A stretch of 7,689 nucleotides of DNA from Chitinophagaceae bacterium. GTDB lineage: Bacteria; Bacteroidota; Bacteroidia; Chitinophagales; Chitinophagaceae. Below, piece after piece: positions 1 to 7,482 of the stretch. The notes beneath the pieces were generated by a model. It ran no database searches and was not told where the DNA came from. It worked only from the letters and a program-made list of their open reading frames with translations. Both the position numbers and the translations under genes were made by a program. Numbering within the stretch: the stretch's first letter is position 1; each line of letters opens with the position of its first letter. The DNA lies in NCBI GenBank assembly GCA_017853235.1, contig JAFMJX010000081.1, positions 1 through 7,689 on the forward strand, read 5' to 3'.

Positions 1-1182
1 TAAGGTTTTGTTCTGAATGATATGATAGAACTTAATGCTAAGTCCCATAAATAGCATTTTAGGGTTTGCATTGCGTTCTATATGATAAACTGCCTTATCT
101 AGTTCATTTACAATGGCTTCCATCTGACTTACCCCTGCTATTTTATTAATTCTTAAAGCAAAATCCTTTAGGTCATTGTCTAAAGGAATGTTGTTACCCA
201 TTGTTTTTAAACGTATGCTGTGTTCTAATAAATGATTGAAATACTTCAAAAACTGCTTTTGTTGCTCACGGCCCATTTTACTCATTTCTTCCACCCATTT
301 TAATTGCGCCAAAGGTCCAGTTCGTAAAATGGCATTTAACCAGTCTTTAATTTGGGTGATATAATCTGCATCACTATGTTGTACCAAATGAAGGGCTTCT
401 CTATAATTTCCGTCCGACAATAATGCAATTTGTTTGGCTTTGTCTGAACTCAATTTGCCTCTTTCAATTAAGGCTGTTTCAATTTCGGTAACCGATAATC
501 GAGGTACTTTAACAAATTGACATCTGCTTAAAATAGTGGGTAAAATAGTTTCTTCCGAAGCAGCCACTAAAATAAAAATGGTATTAGGAGGAGGTTCTTC
601 AATTAATTTTAATAATTTATTTCCTTCATGTCCTAAATATTCTGGCATCCATAACACCAATACTTTATAGGCGCTTTCAAAACTTTTAAAGGATAATTTT
701 TTGATAATTTCATTGCATTCATCTGCACTTATATTCCCTTGTTTATTTTCTGCTTTGATAAATTGTAACCAATCAAAAGCATTTCCATAAGGGTAGCCTT
801 TTATAAATTCTCTCCATTCTTCAATAAAATTGGCACTGATATTTTTTTTACCTGATTTTTCTGAAGTGATGGTAGGGAAACTAAAATGTAAATCAGGATG
901 AAGTAATTGACTAGCTCTATGATAAGCTGGCAAATTGGCAATTTCTTCGGGGCTATATTTTTTAAATTCGACAGGTTGGGCGGGAGCCCCAAATAAATCG
1001 GGTCCAGGCTCGGTGATACTTGGAAGGCTTACAATATATTGGGCAAACGCAATGGCTAAAGGAAGCGCTCCAGAGCCTTCGGGGCCCACCATCAGCAAGG
1101 CATGGCTCAACCTTTGTTGATGCACCATGTCCACCAATTGCTTTTTTAATTTTTCTTGACCAATAACTTCGCTGAGTAACAT
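1..1182 (-). CDS. holB: DNA polymerase III subunit delta' (clamp-loader subunit), C-terminus cut by window edge
   Basis: This is the delta' subunit of the clamp loader, which with delta and the gamma/tau subunits loads the sliding clamp onto primed DNA. My translation gives 394 uninterrupted codons and no stop before the left edge, so the 3' end is missing. The start at 1182 gives MLLSEVIGQEKLKK, matching the family's IGQ opening; an AGGAAG lies about 15 bases upstream. Visible motifs are the SHALLMVGPEGSG P-loop region (residues 26-38), HPDLHF (95-100), NKLLKLIEEPPPNT (188-201) and the SRC motif (219-221). The P-loop lysine is replaced (A39) and the Walker B acidic residues are replaced by LWMPEYL, consistent with delta' not being an active ATPase. 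The four zinc-ligand cysteines of E. coli delta' are absent; residues 52-94 form a longer cysteine-free segment instead. At 394 or more residues it exceeds the E. coli protein (about 334). It lies 25 bases after the peroxidase gene. Confidence 0.92.
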   Translation of the reverse strand, partial: MLLSEVIGQEKLKKQLVDMVHQQRLSHALLMVGPEGSGALPLAIAFAQYIVSLPSITEPGPDLFGAPAQPVEFKKYSPEEIANLPAYHRASQLLHPDLHFSFPTITSEKSGKKNISANFIEEWREFIKGYPYGNAFDWLQFIKAENKQGNISADECNEIIKKLSFKSFESAYKVLVLWMPEYLGHEGNKLLKLIEEPPPNTIFILVAASEETILPTILSRCQFVKVPRLSVTEIETALIERGKLSSDKAKQIALLSDGNYREALHLVQHSDADYITQIKDWLNAILRTGPLAQLKWVEEMSKMGREQQKQFLKYFNHLLEHSIRLKTMGNNIPLDNDLKDFALRINKIAGVSQMEAIVNELDKAVYHIERNANPKMLFMGLSIKFYHIIQNKTL

Positions 1183-1207
1183 GCAACGAAGATACTGCTT
1201 CCTGACA

Positions 1208-1732
1208 TTATTTTAAATAAGATAAAATAGCGTCGCTGTCTGGCTTTACATTACTAGGAAAATAAGCAATCATTTTTCCATTTTCATCCAATAAAAATTT
1301 ATTGAAATTCCATGAAATACTAGCATCTAACACTCCGTTTTTTCCTTTTTGAGTAAGCCATTGATAAATAGGAGCTGTGTTATCCCCTTTCACATCAATT
1401 TTATCTGCTAAAGGAAAACTTACCCCATAATTCTTTTTACAAAATGCTACAATTTCCTCATTCGATCCAGGTTCTTGACCTCCAAATTGGTTACAAGGAA
1501 ATCCTACAATAACTAATTTGTCTTTGTATTGTTCATATACTTTTTGCAATGCTTCGTATTGTGGTGTGTAGCCACATTTAGAAGCTGTATTGACTACTAA
1601 TATTTTTTTGCCTTTGTATTTTGCAAAATTAATTTGATTGCCATCAATGCTTTTCACTTGAAAATTATGAATTGATTGAGCTTGTGCAAATAAGGAAGTG
1701 GCCATAAATAATAAGGTGAATAGGTATTTCAT
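1208..1732 (-). CDS. Cys-type glutathione peroxidase family protein, predicted exported
   Basis: A 174-residue peroxidase of the GPx family that reduces hydrogen peroxide or organic/lipid hydroperoxides. Family motifs are clear: NTASKCGYT with peroxidatic Cys53 in the selenocysteine position, FPCNQFGGQEPGS (78-90) with catalytic Gln86, and SWNFNKF (140-146) with Trp141 and Asn142, completing the Cys-Gln-Trp-Asn tetrad. Cys98 in FCKKNYGV sits where the resolving cysteine lies in yeast Gpx3-type enzymes, so thioredoxin rather than glutathione is the likely reductant (inference from family). The start at 1732 is chosen because it gives a standard signal peptide: Lys2, a hydrophobic core (residues 3-16) and cleavage near AQA-Q. 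The open frame extends 20 codons further upstream but without any family-like sequence. The product is therefore probably periplasmic or outside the cytoplasm. It lies 78 bases after comF and 25 before holB, probably in the same transcript. Confidence 0.95.
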   Translation of the reverse strand: MKYLFTLLFMATSLFAQAQSIHNFQVKSIDGNQINFAKYKGKKILVVNTASKCGYTPQYEALQKVYEQYKDKLVIVGFPCNQFGGQEPGSNEEIVAFCKKNYGVSFPLADKIDVKGDNTAPIYQWLTQKGKNGVLDASISWNFNKFLLDENGKMIAYFPSNVKPDSDAILSYLK

Positions 1733-1744
1733 ATGTTTTAATAT

Positions 1745-1793
1745 TTTGATTGTTGTATGAGGTTTAATAGTATAAATATAACAACAATTCAAA
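1745..1793. repeat. Imperfect inverted repeat upstream of the peroxidase gene
   Basis: The left arm TTTGATTGTTGT (1745-1756) and right arm ACAACAATTCAAA (1781-1793) are complementary over 12 pairs with one bulged base, separated by a 24-base AT-rich loop. It lies in the 78-base gap between comF and the peroxidase gene, ending 13 bases from the peroxidase start codon. In minus-strand RNA it could form a hairpin, but no U-run follows the stem, so it is not a classical intrinsic terminator. A processing hairpin or a regulator-binding site are possible roles; neither is shown by the sequence. Confidence 0.45.
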
Positions 1794-1810
1794 TAAAAGG
1801 TTGACTCTAT

Positions 1811-2515
1811 TTAATGCAAAGTATAAGCGGCAGCGGCAAACCCAATACTCGCTGGTTGTGCCGTCAATAAACAATGTCCTAATGCTTCCATGGTAGCACC
1901 TGTAGTAACTACATCATCAATTACAAGTAAATGCATTCCATGTAAAGTTTGAGGGTGGCAAAGTTCAAAATGCATCATAGCTTGACTGCCACGTTGTAGT
2001 CGGTCTTTATGGGTTTGTGTGCTGGTGTTTTTTAGTTTTTTAATCGCTTTGTTTAAGATAGGCCATCCGCAAACCGATGCAATGCCTTCACATAATAGCA
2101 GCGCCTGATTATAACCTCTTTTTCTTAGTCTTGCACTTTGAATTGGGACGGGCACCAAAACATTAATATGCCCAAACCGATTACTTTTTAAAAGTTCGTC
2201 CCCCATAATTTTTCCTAGTAACCAACCTGCTTTTGCGTTGTTTTTATATTTTAATTCAAAAAATAGTATTTGCACAATACTCTTTTTAGTAAAAAATAAT
2301 GCGGCGCCGGAGGCGCTTAATGAGATGCGACCCCAAAACATTTTTTCAACAACATTATCTTTGATTGAAAAAAAATCAGTGTAAGGTAATTCTTGAATGC
2401 AAGTGTTGCATAAAATATTTAAATCATGTAACTCCTCGCTGCCACATTGTAAGCAAATGTTTGGGAATAATAAATGAAAAAAATCTTGAAAATATTTTTT
2501 TAGAGTGAAAGGCAC
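1811..2515 (-). CDS. comF: ComF family protein (phosphoribosyltransferase-like, competence-associated)
   Basis: A 234-residue ComF-family protein. The N-terminus carries a four-cysteine zinc motif (CLQC at 21-24, CNTC at 36-39). The C-terminal half is a type I phosphoribosyltransferase fold with PVPIQSARLRKRGYNQA and the PRPP-binding loop VIDDVVTTGAT (198-208, Asp200 and Asp201). In Bacillus, Haemophilus and Helicobacter, ComF proteins are needed for natural transformation, apparently in handling incoming single-stranded DNA; the reaction, if any, is not settled. The start is GTG at 2515: the last G of the radA TAG stop is the first base of this codon. It is the only reasonable start, because an in-frame stop lies at 2530-2528 and the next methionine is near residue 58, inside the conserved region. 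The overlap implies translational coupling to radA. Confidence 0.94.
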   Translation of the reverse strand: MPFTLKKYFQDFFHLLFPNICLQCGSEELHDLNILCNTCIQELPYTDFFSIKDNVVEKMFWGRISLSASGAALFFTKKSIVQILFFELKYKNNAKAGWLLGKIMGDELLKSNRFGHINVLVPVPIQSARLRKRGYNQALLLCEGIASVCGWPILNKAIKKLKNTSTQTHKDRLQRGSQAMMHFELCHPQTLHGMHLLVIDDVVTTGATMEALGHCLLTAQPASIGFAAAAYTLH

Positions 2516-3885
2516 TAAAAAAATAATCTATATGCTTCATCTACTCTTTCTATAGCTATAATTTCAATACCATATTTTTTGGGCTCAATTCCTTTTTTAT
2601 TAAATTCCGATATATAAATTTTTTCGAATCCTAATTTTTCTGCTTCTGCAATTCTTTGTTGTATGCGATTCACTGCTCGTATTTCTCCGTTCAATCCAAC
2701 TTCACCTGCAAAGCAAATTCCTTGTGGTAGTGGCACATCTTCATAAGATGAAAGAAGCGAAAGAATAATTGCTAAATCCAAGGAAGGATCTTCAATCTTT
2801 AAACCACCTGCAATGTTTACGAAAACATCCTTCATTCCAAATGCAAAACCACCACGTTTTTCTAACACTGCTAATAATAATTGTAAACGACGTAAGTCAA
2901 AACCAGTCACAGTGCGCTGTGGCGTGCCATAAACACTTTGTGTGACAAGCGCTTGTACTTCAATTAATAAAGGTCGCATTCCTTCCATAGAAGCTGCAAT
3001 CGTACTGCCGCTCAAAGATTCATTTCGTTGTGCAATTAAAAATGCAGAAGGGTTATTGACCACTTTCATTCCTTCGCCTGTCATTTCATAAATCCCTAAT
3101 TCACTGGTACCTCCAAAACGATTTTTTAAAGTTCGCAACATTCTGTAGGCATAGTGGCGATCTCCTTCAAATTGCAACACCGTATCCACCATGTGTTCTA
3201 AAATTTTGGGTCCTGCAATAGTTCCTTCTTTGGTGATATGACCAATTAAAAAAACAGGGGTTCCTGTTTCTTTAGCAAAGCGTTGAAATTCGGCTGCAGT
3301 TTGTTTGATTTGCGAAACACTTCCTGCGGTAGCATCAATTAAATTAGATTCTAAAGTTTGAATAGAATCTACAATTACAACAGTAGGTTTTAATTTTTTT
3401 ATTGCTTTAAAAATTTGCGCAGTATGCGTCTCCGTTAACAAATAAAAATTTTCATTTTTTAATTGCAATCTGTCTGCACGCATTTTTATTTGTTGAATAC
3501 TTTCTTCACCGCTGATGTATAAAACAGTTTGATCTTTCATCATCAAACCTTGTTGCAAAAACAAAGTGCTTTTTCCAATTCCAGGTTCCCCTGCAACTAA
3601 TATGATAGAACCTAAAACAATACCACCTCCTAATACTCTATTCAATTCTACATCCGAACTGTCAATTCTTTTTTCAGACAAACTATTTACTTCATTCAAT
3701 GAAATAGCTTGATTGCCATTTTGATTGTTATGATATCCTTCCCAATCATTGGAGGTTTCTTTTCCTTTGTCAATCAATTCTTCGGTAAAGGTATTCCACT
3801 CATTACATGCAGGACATTTACCAGCCCATTTAGCTGATTCATAACCACAATTGTTGCAAAAAAATGCCGATTTGGGTTTACTCAT
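2515..3885 (-). CDS. radA: DNA repair protein RadA (Sms)
   Basis: A 456-residue RadA, the normal family length. RadA is a RecA-like ATPase and branch-migration helicase that processes recombination intermediates alongside RecA. Domains in order: an N-terminal C4 zinc finger (CNNC at 10-13, CPAC at 24-27); a RecA-type ATPase core with Walker A GEPGIGKS (99-106) and Walker B VVIVDSIQTL (169-178); the RadA signature KNRFG (254-258); and a C-terminal Lon-like domain (about 300-456) containing GGLKIEDPSLDLAI (360-373), which is structural rather than proteolytic in this family. The ATG at 3885 is chosen because it places the zinc finger at residue 10; the frame stays open 26 codons further, but only to a TTG and without family similarity. 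It heads the minus-strand cluster and overlaps comF by one base. All key residues are present and it looks functional. Confidence 0.98.
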   Translation of the reverse strand: MSKPKSAFFCNNCGYESAKWAGKCPACNEWNTFTEELIDKGKETSNDWEGYHNNQNGNQAISLNEVNSLSEKRIDSSDVELNRVLGGGIVLGSIILVAGEPGIGKSTLFLQQGLMMKDQTVLYISGEESIQQIKMRADRLQLKNENFYLLTETHTAQIFKAIKKLKPTVVIVDSIQTLESNLIDATAGSVSQIKQTAAEFQRFAKETGTPVFLIGHITKEGTIAGPKILEHMVDTVLQFEGDRHYAYRMLRTLKNRFGGTSELGIYEMTGEGMKVVNNPSAFLIAQRNESLSGSTIAASMEGMRPLLIEVQALVTQSVYGTPQRTVTGFDLRRLQLLLAVLEKRGGFAFGMKDVFVNIAGGLKIEDPSLDLAIILSLLSSYEDVPLPQGICFAGEVGLNGEIRAVNRIQQRIAEAEKLGFEKIYISEFNKKGIEPKKYGIEIIAIERVDEAYRLFF

Positions 3886-4295
3886 AAGGTAAAGATAATT
3901 GCTTCCCTTAAAATGCTTGAACGTATTTGCCGAAAATGGCTCAAATGAGAAATTTAGACTCAAAAAGGGGGTTTTAAAGAGTTTAAGGAATGCACTTTTT
4001 TTGAAATTTATTTAAACAAAAACAAACGTTAGCTAGTGATTTTTGAGCATTTTAAATTTCAAGCATATGACAACTTAATATATTGTAAATATATATTTTA
4101 TATGTTAATAAAAATTATTATATATAATATAAAAACACCAATTCTAATTGTGTTAGGTGAACATTTTATTACCTTTTTGTTAAAATCTGTTAAAAAAAGA
4201 CTTGATTTTCGTTGGCAGAAACTATGACTTATATTATATTGCACAACATGTTCTCTACAATGGAGGGCTTTATTAACAAAAATTTTGACAACAAC
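3886..4295. other. Divergent intergenic region between radA and the SusC-type gene
   Basis: These 410 bases separate two divergent genes and should hold both promoters. Positions 4075-4135 have no C and only two G (4085 and 4104), an extreme A+T tract. A candidate plus-strand promoter is listed separately. For radA, the minus-strand TAAATTTC (3956-3949) resembles the Bacteroidota -7 element, but no matching -33 TTTG sits 19-21 bases upstream, so it is not called. An open frame at 4036-4227 starts with GTG and is a chance reading of AT-rich DNA. No tRNA, riboswitch or convincing terminator was seen. Confidence 0.6.
4148..4177 (+). promoter_or_regulatory. Candidate Bacteroidota-type promoter for the SusC/SusD genes
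   Basis: TTG at 4148-4150, a 19-base spacer, then TACCTTTT at 4170-4177, compared with the Bacteroidota sigma consensus TTTG-N19-21-TANNTTTG. Each element misses one consensus base. Transcription would start near 4185, giving a leader of about 110 bases before the ATG at 4296. In such AT-rich DNA a match this loose can arise by chance. Confidence 0.3.
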
Positions 4296-7200
4296 ATGAG
4301 AAAAAAACTACTATTGAGTTTGTTTGTTGCGTTTTTCTCTTTCACGGCGGCAATCGCGCAAAACACAACTGTAACTGGTAAAGTAACAGATGACAAAAAT
4401 GCGCCCATTGAAGGTGCTGTCGTAACTGAGAAATCAAAAACAAATAACCGAGCTATCACTGATGCAAGTGGTACTTACAGAATTAGTGTAAAACTAGGAT
4501 CTGTATTACAAGTGTCTAGTGTAGGATTTGAAAGAAAAGAAGCAGCAGCGCAAGCTGTTACTAACTTTAGTTTAAAATCTTTAAAAGAAGATTTAAGTGA
4601 AGTGGTTGTAACTGCCTTGGGTATCAAAAAGGAAAAGAAAGCCTTGGGATACGCGGTTTCTTCTATTGGTAAAAAAGACCTTGAATTAAAACCTGAGGTT
4701 GATATTGCTCGTATCTTAACTGGTAAAGCTCCTGGTGTTAATATTTTAAATACAAGTGGTTTATCTGGTTCTGGTACTAACGTTGTAATTCGTGCTATTT
4801 CTACAATCTCTGGTGGAACTTCTCCATTATGGGTTGTGGATGGTGTGCCTTTTGACGGTGGTAACAACCAACAAACTTCTTTCGTATATGGTAACAACTC
4901 TCCTAGCCGTTTCTTAGACTTAGACGCGAATAACGTGGAGTCTATTGACGTATTAAAAGGTTTGAGTGCGACTACTTTATATGGTGAGTTAGGACGTAAT
5001 GGTGTTATCTTGGTAACTACTAAAAACGGATCTACTCAAAAAACCAGAAAGAAAAACGAGGTAACTGTTTCTCAATCATACTTTGTTAACCAAGTGGCTA
5101 ACCTTCCAGATTATAACACTACATATGGTGGTGGTTTTGATTTGAGTATTGGTTTGGCTTTCTTTAGTAACTGGGGTGGTGCTTTCAAAAATCCTCCAAC
5201 TTTAGTGGCGCATCCTTATAGCCGTTCAGCTTTGAATGCTGCGTTCCCTCAATATGTTGGAAATAACAGTTACCCATTAAAGTTTTATAACTCTGTTAAA
5301 AACTTCTTCCAAGATGGTGTTACTAAAAACACTTCAGTAAACTTTGCTGGTTCTGCCGGTAACGTAAACTATAACATTAACTACGGTTACACAGATGACC
5401 AAGGTTTTGTAGAAGGTAACGGAACCATGAAAGGAAATATTGGTATGGGTGGTACAGCTAAATTGACTAACAAAATCACTATTAGCGGTACTTTCAACCA
5501 CGTTAATACTGACGTTAAGTCTCCTCCAACTTCTCCTTCATTTGGTAGTACAGCATCTGCACCATCTATTTTTGGTGACGTAATGTACACTCCAACTGCG
5601 GTAGATTTAATGGGATTAGAGTGGGAAAACCCAATTGATCATTCTCATGTTTACTATAGAAGTGGTAACGATATCCAAAACCCAAGATGGACTGCTAAGA
5701 ACTCTTTTAACCGTGATAAGGTTTCAAGAAATTTTGGTAATATCTTAATGGCTTGGGATGCGGCTAAGGATTTAAAAATAGCTTACCGTTTTGGTTATGA
5801 TGATTATTCTAACTACCAATTATATGCTCAAAACAAGGGGGGTACTTATTTCCCTACAGGTTTCATGAGAACAAGTGTTGGTTTCAATAACATTATTGAC
5901 CACACTTTAACTGCAACTTATAAAAAAGACATCAACTCTGATTATAGCTTTGACGTATTAGCGGGTGTGAACGATCGTGAATTAAGCTACAATCAAATGG
6001 GTGCTACAAGTAAAGAACAATTAGTATTTGGTTTATTAGACCACTCTAACTTTACAACACATGATATCAATAACGAGGGCGGTGGTGATATGGATTATAA
6101 AACTTTCCAACAATCATTAGCTGCTTTTGCTACTGCTACCTTAGATTATAAGCGTTTTGCCTATTTAGTATTAGGTGGACGTAATAGCTGGACTTCTACA
6201 TTAGAAGCCGCTAATCGCAGTATCTTCTATCCAAATGTAAGTGCTTCATTTATTCCTACAGAAGCGTTGTCCTTCTTAAGAAATAAAAAGAATATCAACT
6301 ACTTAAAATTACGTGTTGGTTATTCTACAGCAGCAAACTTCCCTGGACCTTATTCTACAAGATCTGCCTTGTCAATTTCTACAAGAAACTTTGTAACAAG
6401 TGGTGGATCTGTATTAAATACCAACGCAATTCCTAACTTCTTACCTAACGCAAATTTAAAGCCTGAGTTATTACAAGAATTAGAAGCGGGTATTGAAGGT
6501 AAATTCTTCCAATCACGTTTAAGCTTGGATTTAACTTTATATAACCGTGTTGCAAAAGATCAAATCTTAAACAGAGATTTAGATCCAGCTACTGGTTATA
6601 CTGCTATCCAAATCAACGCTGGTCAAGTAGCTAATAAGGGTATTGAAGCTCAAATTGGATACAAAATCATTAAAGGAAAAGATTGGACTTGGGATTTAAC
6701 AGGTGTTTGGACCATTAATGAGTCTATGGTATCTAATATCCCAACTGACTTAAAAGAAATCGTTTATGCAGGTTATACTACCTTAGGTAACTTTGCTATT
6801 AACGGACAACCTTTAGGTATCATGAAAGGATATTATTTCCAAAAGGATGCCAAGGGTAATTTGTTAGTTGGTTCTGGTGGTGATTATATGGCTTCAAACG
6901 GAATTGGTGTCATTGGTGATCCAAACGCAAAATACAAATTAACTGGTATTTCTAGTTTAAGTTATAAGCAATTCAATTTCCGTTTCCAATTTGATTACAC
7001 TTGCGGTGGTGATATTTACTCTTCAACAGTAAGATCATTGTTAGCGAGAGGGGTAACTGCGGATACCGAATTTGATCGTGCTGCTCCTTATATTTTACCA
7101 GGGGTATTGGAAAATGGTAAACCAAACAATATTCAAATTAGTGCGACTCAAGCCTTCTTTAATAACATGTTTGGACCAGACCAATCTGGTATGTTTGACG

Positions 7201-7454
7201 GAACAGTTGTAAGATTAAGAGACGTTTCTCTTAGTTATTCATTACCTGAAAAATACTTATCAAAAACTCCATTTGGTAGCTTGTCTATCTCTGCCAACGG
7301 AAGCAACTTATGGTACTTTGCTCCTAACTTCCCTAAACACATGCATTTTGATCCAGAAACAAATGGATTGGGTGTAAGTAGTGGTAAAGGTTTCGAGGGT
7401 ATCACTGGTCCTTCTGCACGTAGAATGGGTGTAAGTGTAAGAGTAACCTTTTAA
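4296..7454 (+). CDS. SusC/RagA-type TonB-dependent outer-membrane transporter
   Basis: A 1052-residue TonB-dependent transporter of the SusC/RagA family, importing a SusD-captured ligand across the outer membrane using TonB energy. In order: signal peptide (1-22: MRKK, hydrophobic core, cleavage near AIA-Q); a carboxypeptidase-regulatory-like beta-sandwich (about 24-95, VTGKVTDDKNAPIEGAVV, DASGTYRI); TonB-box-like SEVVVTALG (101-109); the plug with ALGYAVSSI (116-124), VVDGVPF (180-186) and the VLKG...LYGELGRNGVILVTTKNG segment (219-245); then a beta-barrel ending in VRVTF with C-terminal Phe. The usual RG before the VVDG segment reads RA (166-167). The start at 4296 is chosen because it begins the signal peptide; earlier in-frame starts (TTG 4212, ATG 4224, 4248 and 4260) would bury it. 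No Shine-Dalgarno sequence is visible. The SusD-type gene follows after 28 bases. The substrate cannot be told from sequence. Confidence 0.96.
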   Translation: MRKKLLLSLFVAFFSFTAAIAQNTTVTGKVTDDKNAPIEGAVVTEKSKTNNRAITDASGTYRISVKLGSVLQVSSVGFERKEAAAQAVTNFSLKSLKEDLSEVVVTALGIKKEKKALGYAVSSIGKKDLELKPEVDIARILTGKAPGVNILNTSGLSGSGTNVVIRAISTISGGTSPLWVVDGVPFDGGNNQQTSFVYGNNSPSRFLDLDANNVESIDVLKGLSATTLYGELGRNGVILVTTKNGSTQKTRKKNEVTVSQSYFVNQVANLPDYNTTYGGGFDLSIGLAFFSNWGGAFKNPPTLVAHPYSRSALNAAFPQYVGNNSYPLKFYNSVKNFFQDGVTKNTSVNFAGSAGNVNYNINYGYTDDQGFVEGNGTMKGNIGMGGTAKLTNKITISGTFNHVNTDVKSPPTSPSFGSTASAPSIFGDVMYTPTAVDLMGLEWENPIDHSHVYYRSGNDIQNPRWTAKNSFNRDKVSRNFGNILMAWDAAKDLKIAYRFGYDDYSNYQLYAQNKGGTYFPTGFMRTSVGFNNIIDHTLTATYKKDINSDYSFDVLAGVNDRELSYNQMGATSKEQLVFGLLDHSNFTTHDINNEGGGDMDYKTFQQSLAAFATATLDYKRFAYLVLGGRNSWTSTLEAANRSIFYPNVSASFIPTEALSFLRNKKNINYLKLRVGYSTAANFPGPYSTRSALSISTRNFVTSGGSVLNTNAIPNFLPNANLKPELLQELEAGIEGKFFQSRLSLDLTLYNRVAKDQILNRDLDPATGYTAIQINAGQVANKGIEAQIGYKIIKGKDWTWDLTGVWTINESMVSNIPTDLKEIVYAGYTTLGNFAINGQPLGIMKGYYFQKDAKGNLLVGSGGDYMASNGIGVIGDPNAKYKLTGISSLSYKQFNFRFQFDYTCGGDIYSSTVRSLLARGVTADTEFDRAAPYILPGVLENGKPNNIQISATQAFFNNMFGPDQSGMFDGTVVRLRDVSLSYSLPEKYLSKTPFGSLSISANGSNLWYFAPNFPKHMHFDPETNGLGVSSGKGFEGITGPSARRMGVSVRVTF

Positions 7455-7482
7455 TCCTAACTAAAGTAAAAAAGAAATCTAT

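Noticed and set aside
1..1182. Possible broken or frameshifted holB, because no complete stop-bounded frame covers this region
   Set aside because: Codon-by-codon translation shows one continuous frame; it lacks a stop only because it runs past the left edge.
962..1186. 74-residue minus-strand open frame inside holB, starting with TTG
   Set aside because: It is out of frame with the clear delta' coding sequence, which reads without a stop through the same bases and carries family motifs.
3949..3956. TAAATTTC on the minus strand as a radA -7 element
   Set aside because: It lacks the final G of the consensus and no -33 TTTG is found at the required spacing.
4153..4178. AGGT...ACCT followed by a T-run, resembling a terminator
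   Set aside because: The stem is only four base pairs with a 12-base loop, and no gene ends just upstream on that strand.
4036..4227. 63-residue plus-strand open frame in the intergenic region
   Set aside because: GTG start, no ribosome-binding site, residues dictated by AT-rich DNA, and it overlaps the candidate promoter; no family resemblance.
4212..4295. N-terminal extension of the SusC-type protein from TTG 4212 or ATG 4224, 4248 or 4260
   Set aside because: It would place up to 28 residues before a typical signal peptide; ATG 4296 begins the signal directly.
4229..5590. Minus-strand open frames inside the SusC-type gene (4229-4459, 4475-4897, 5387-5590)
   Set aside because: They are antisense shadows of a well-supported transporter gene and show no protein-family features.
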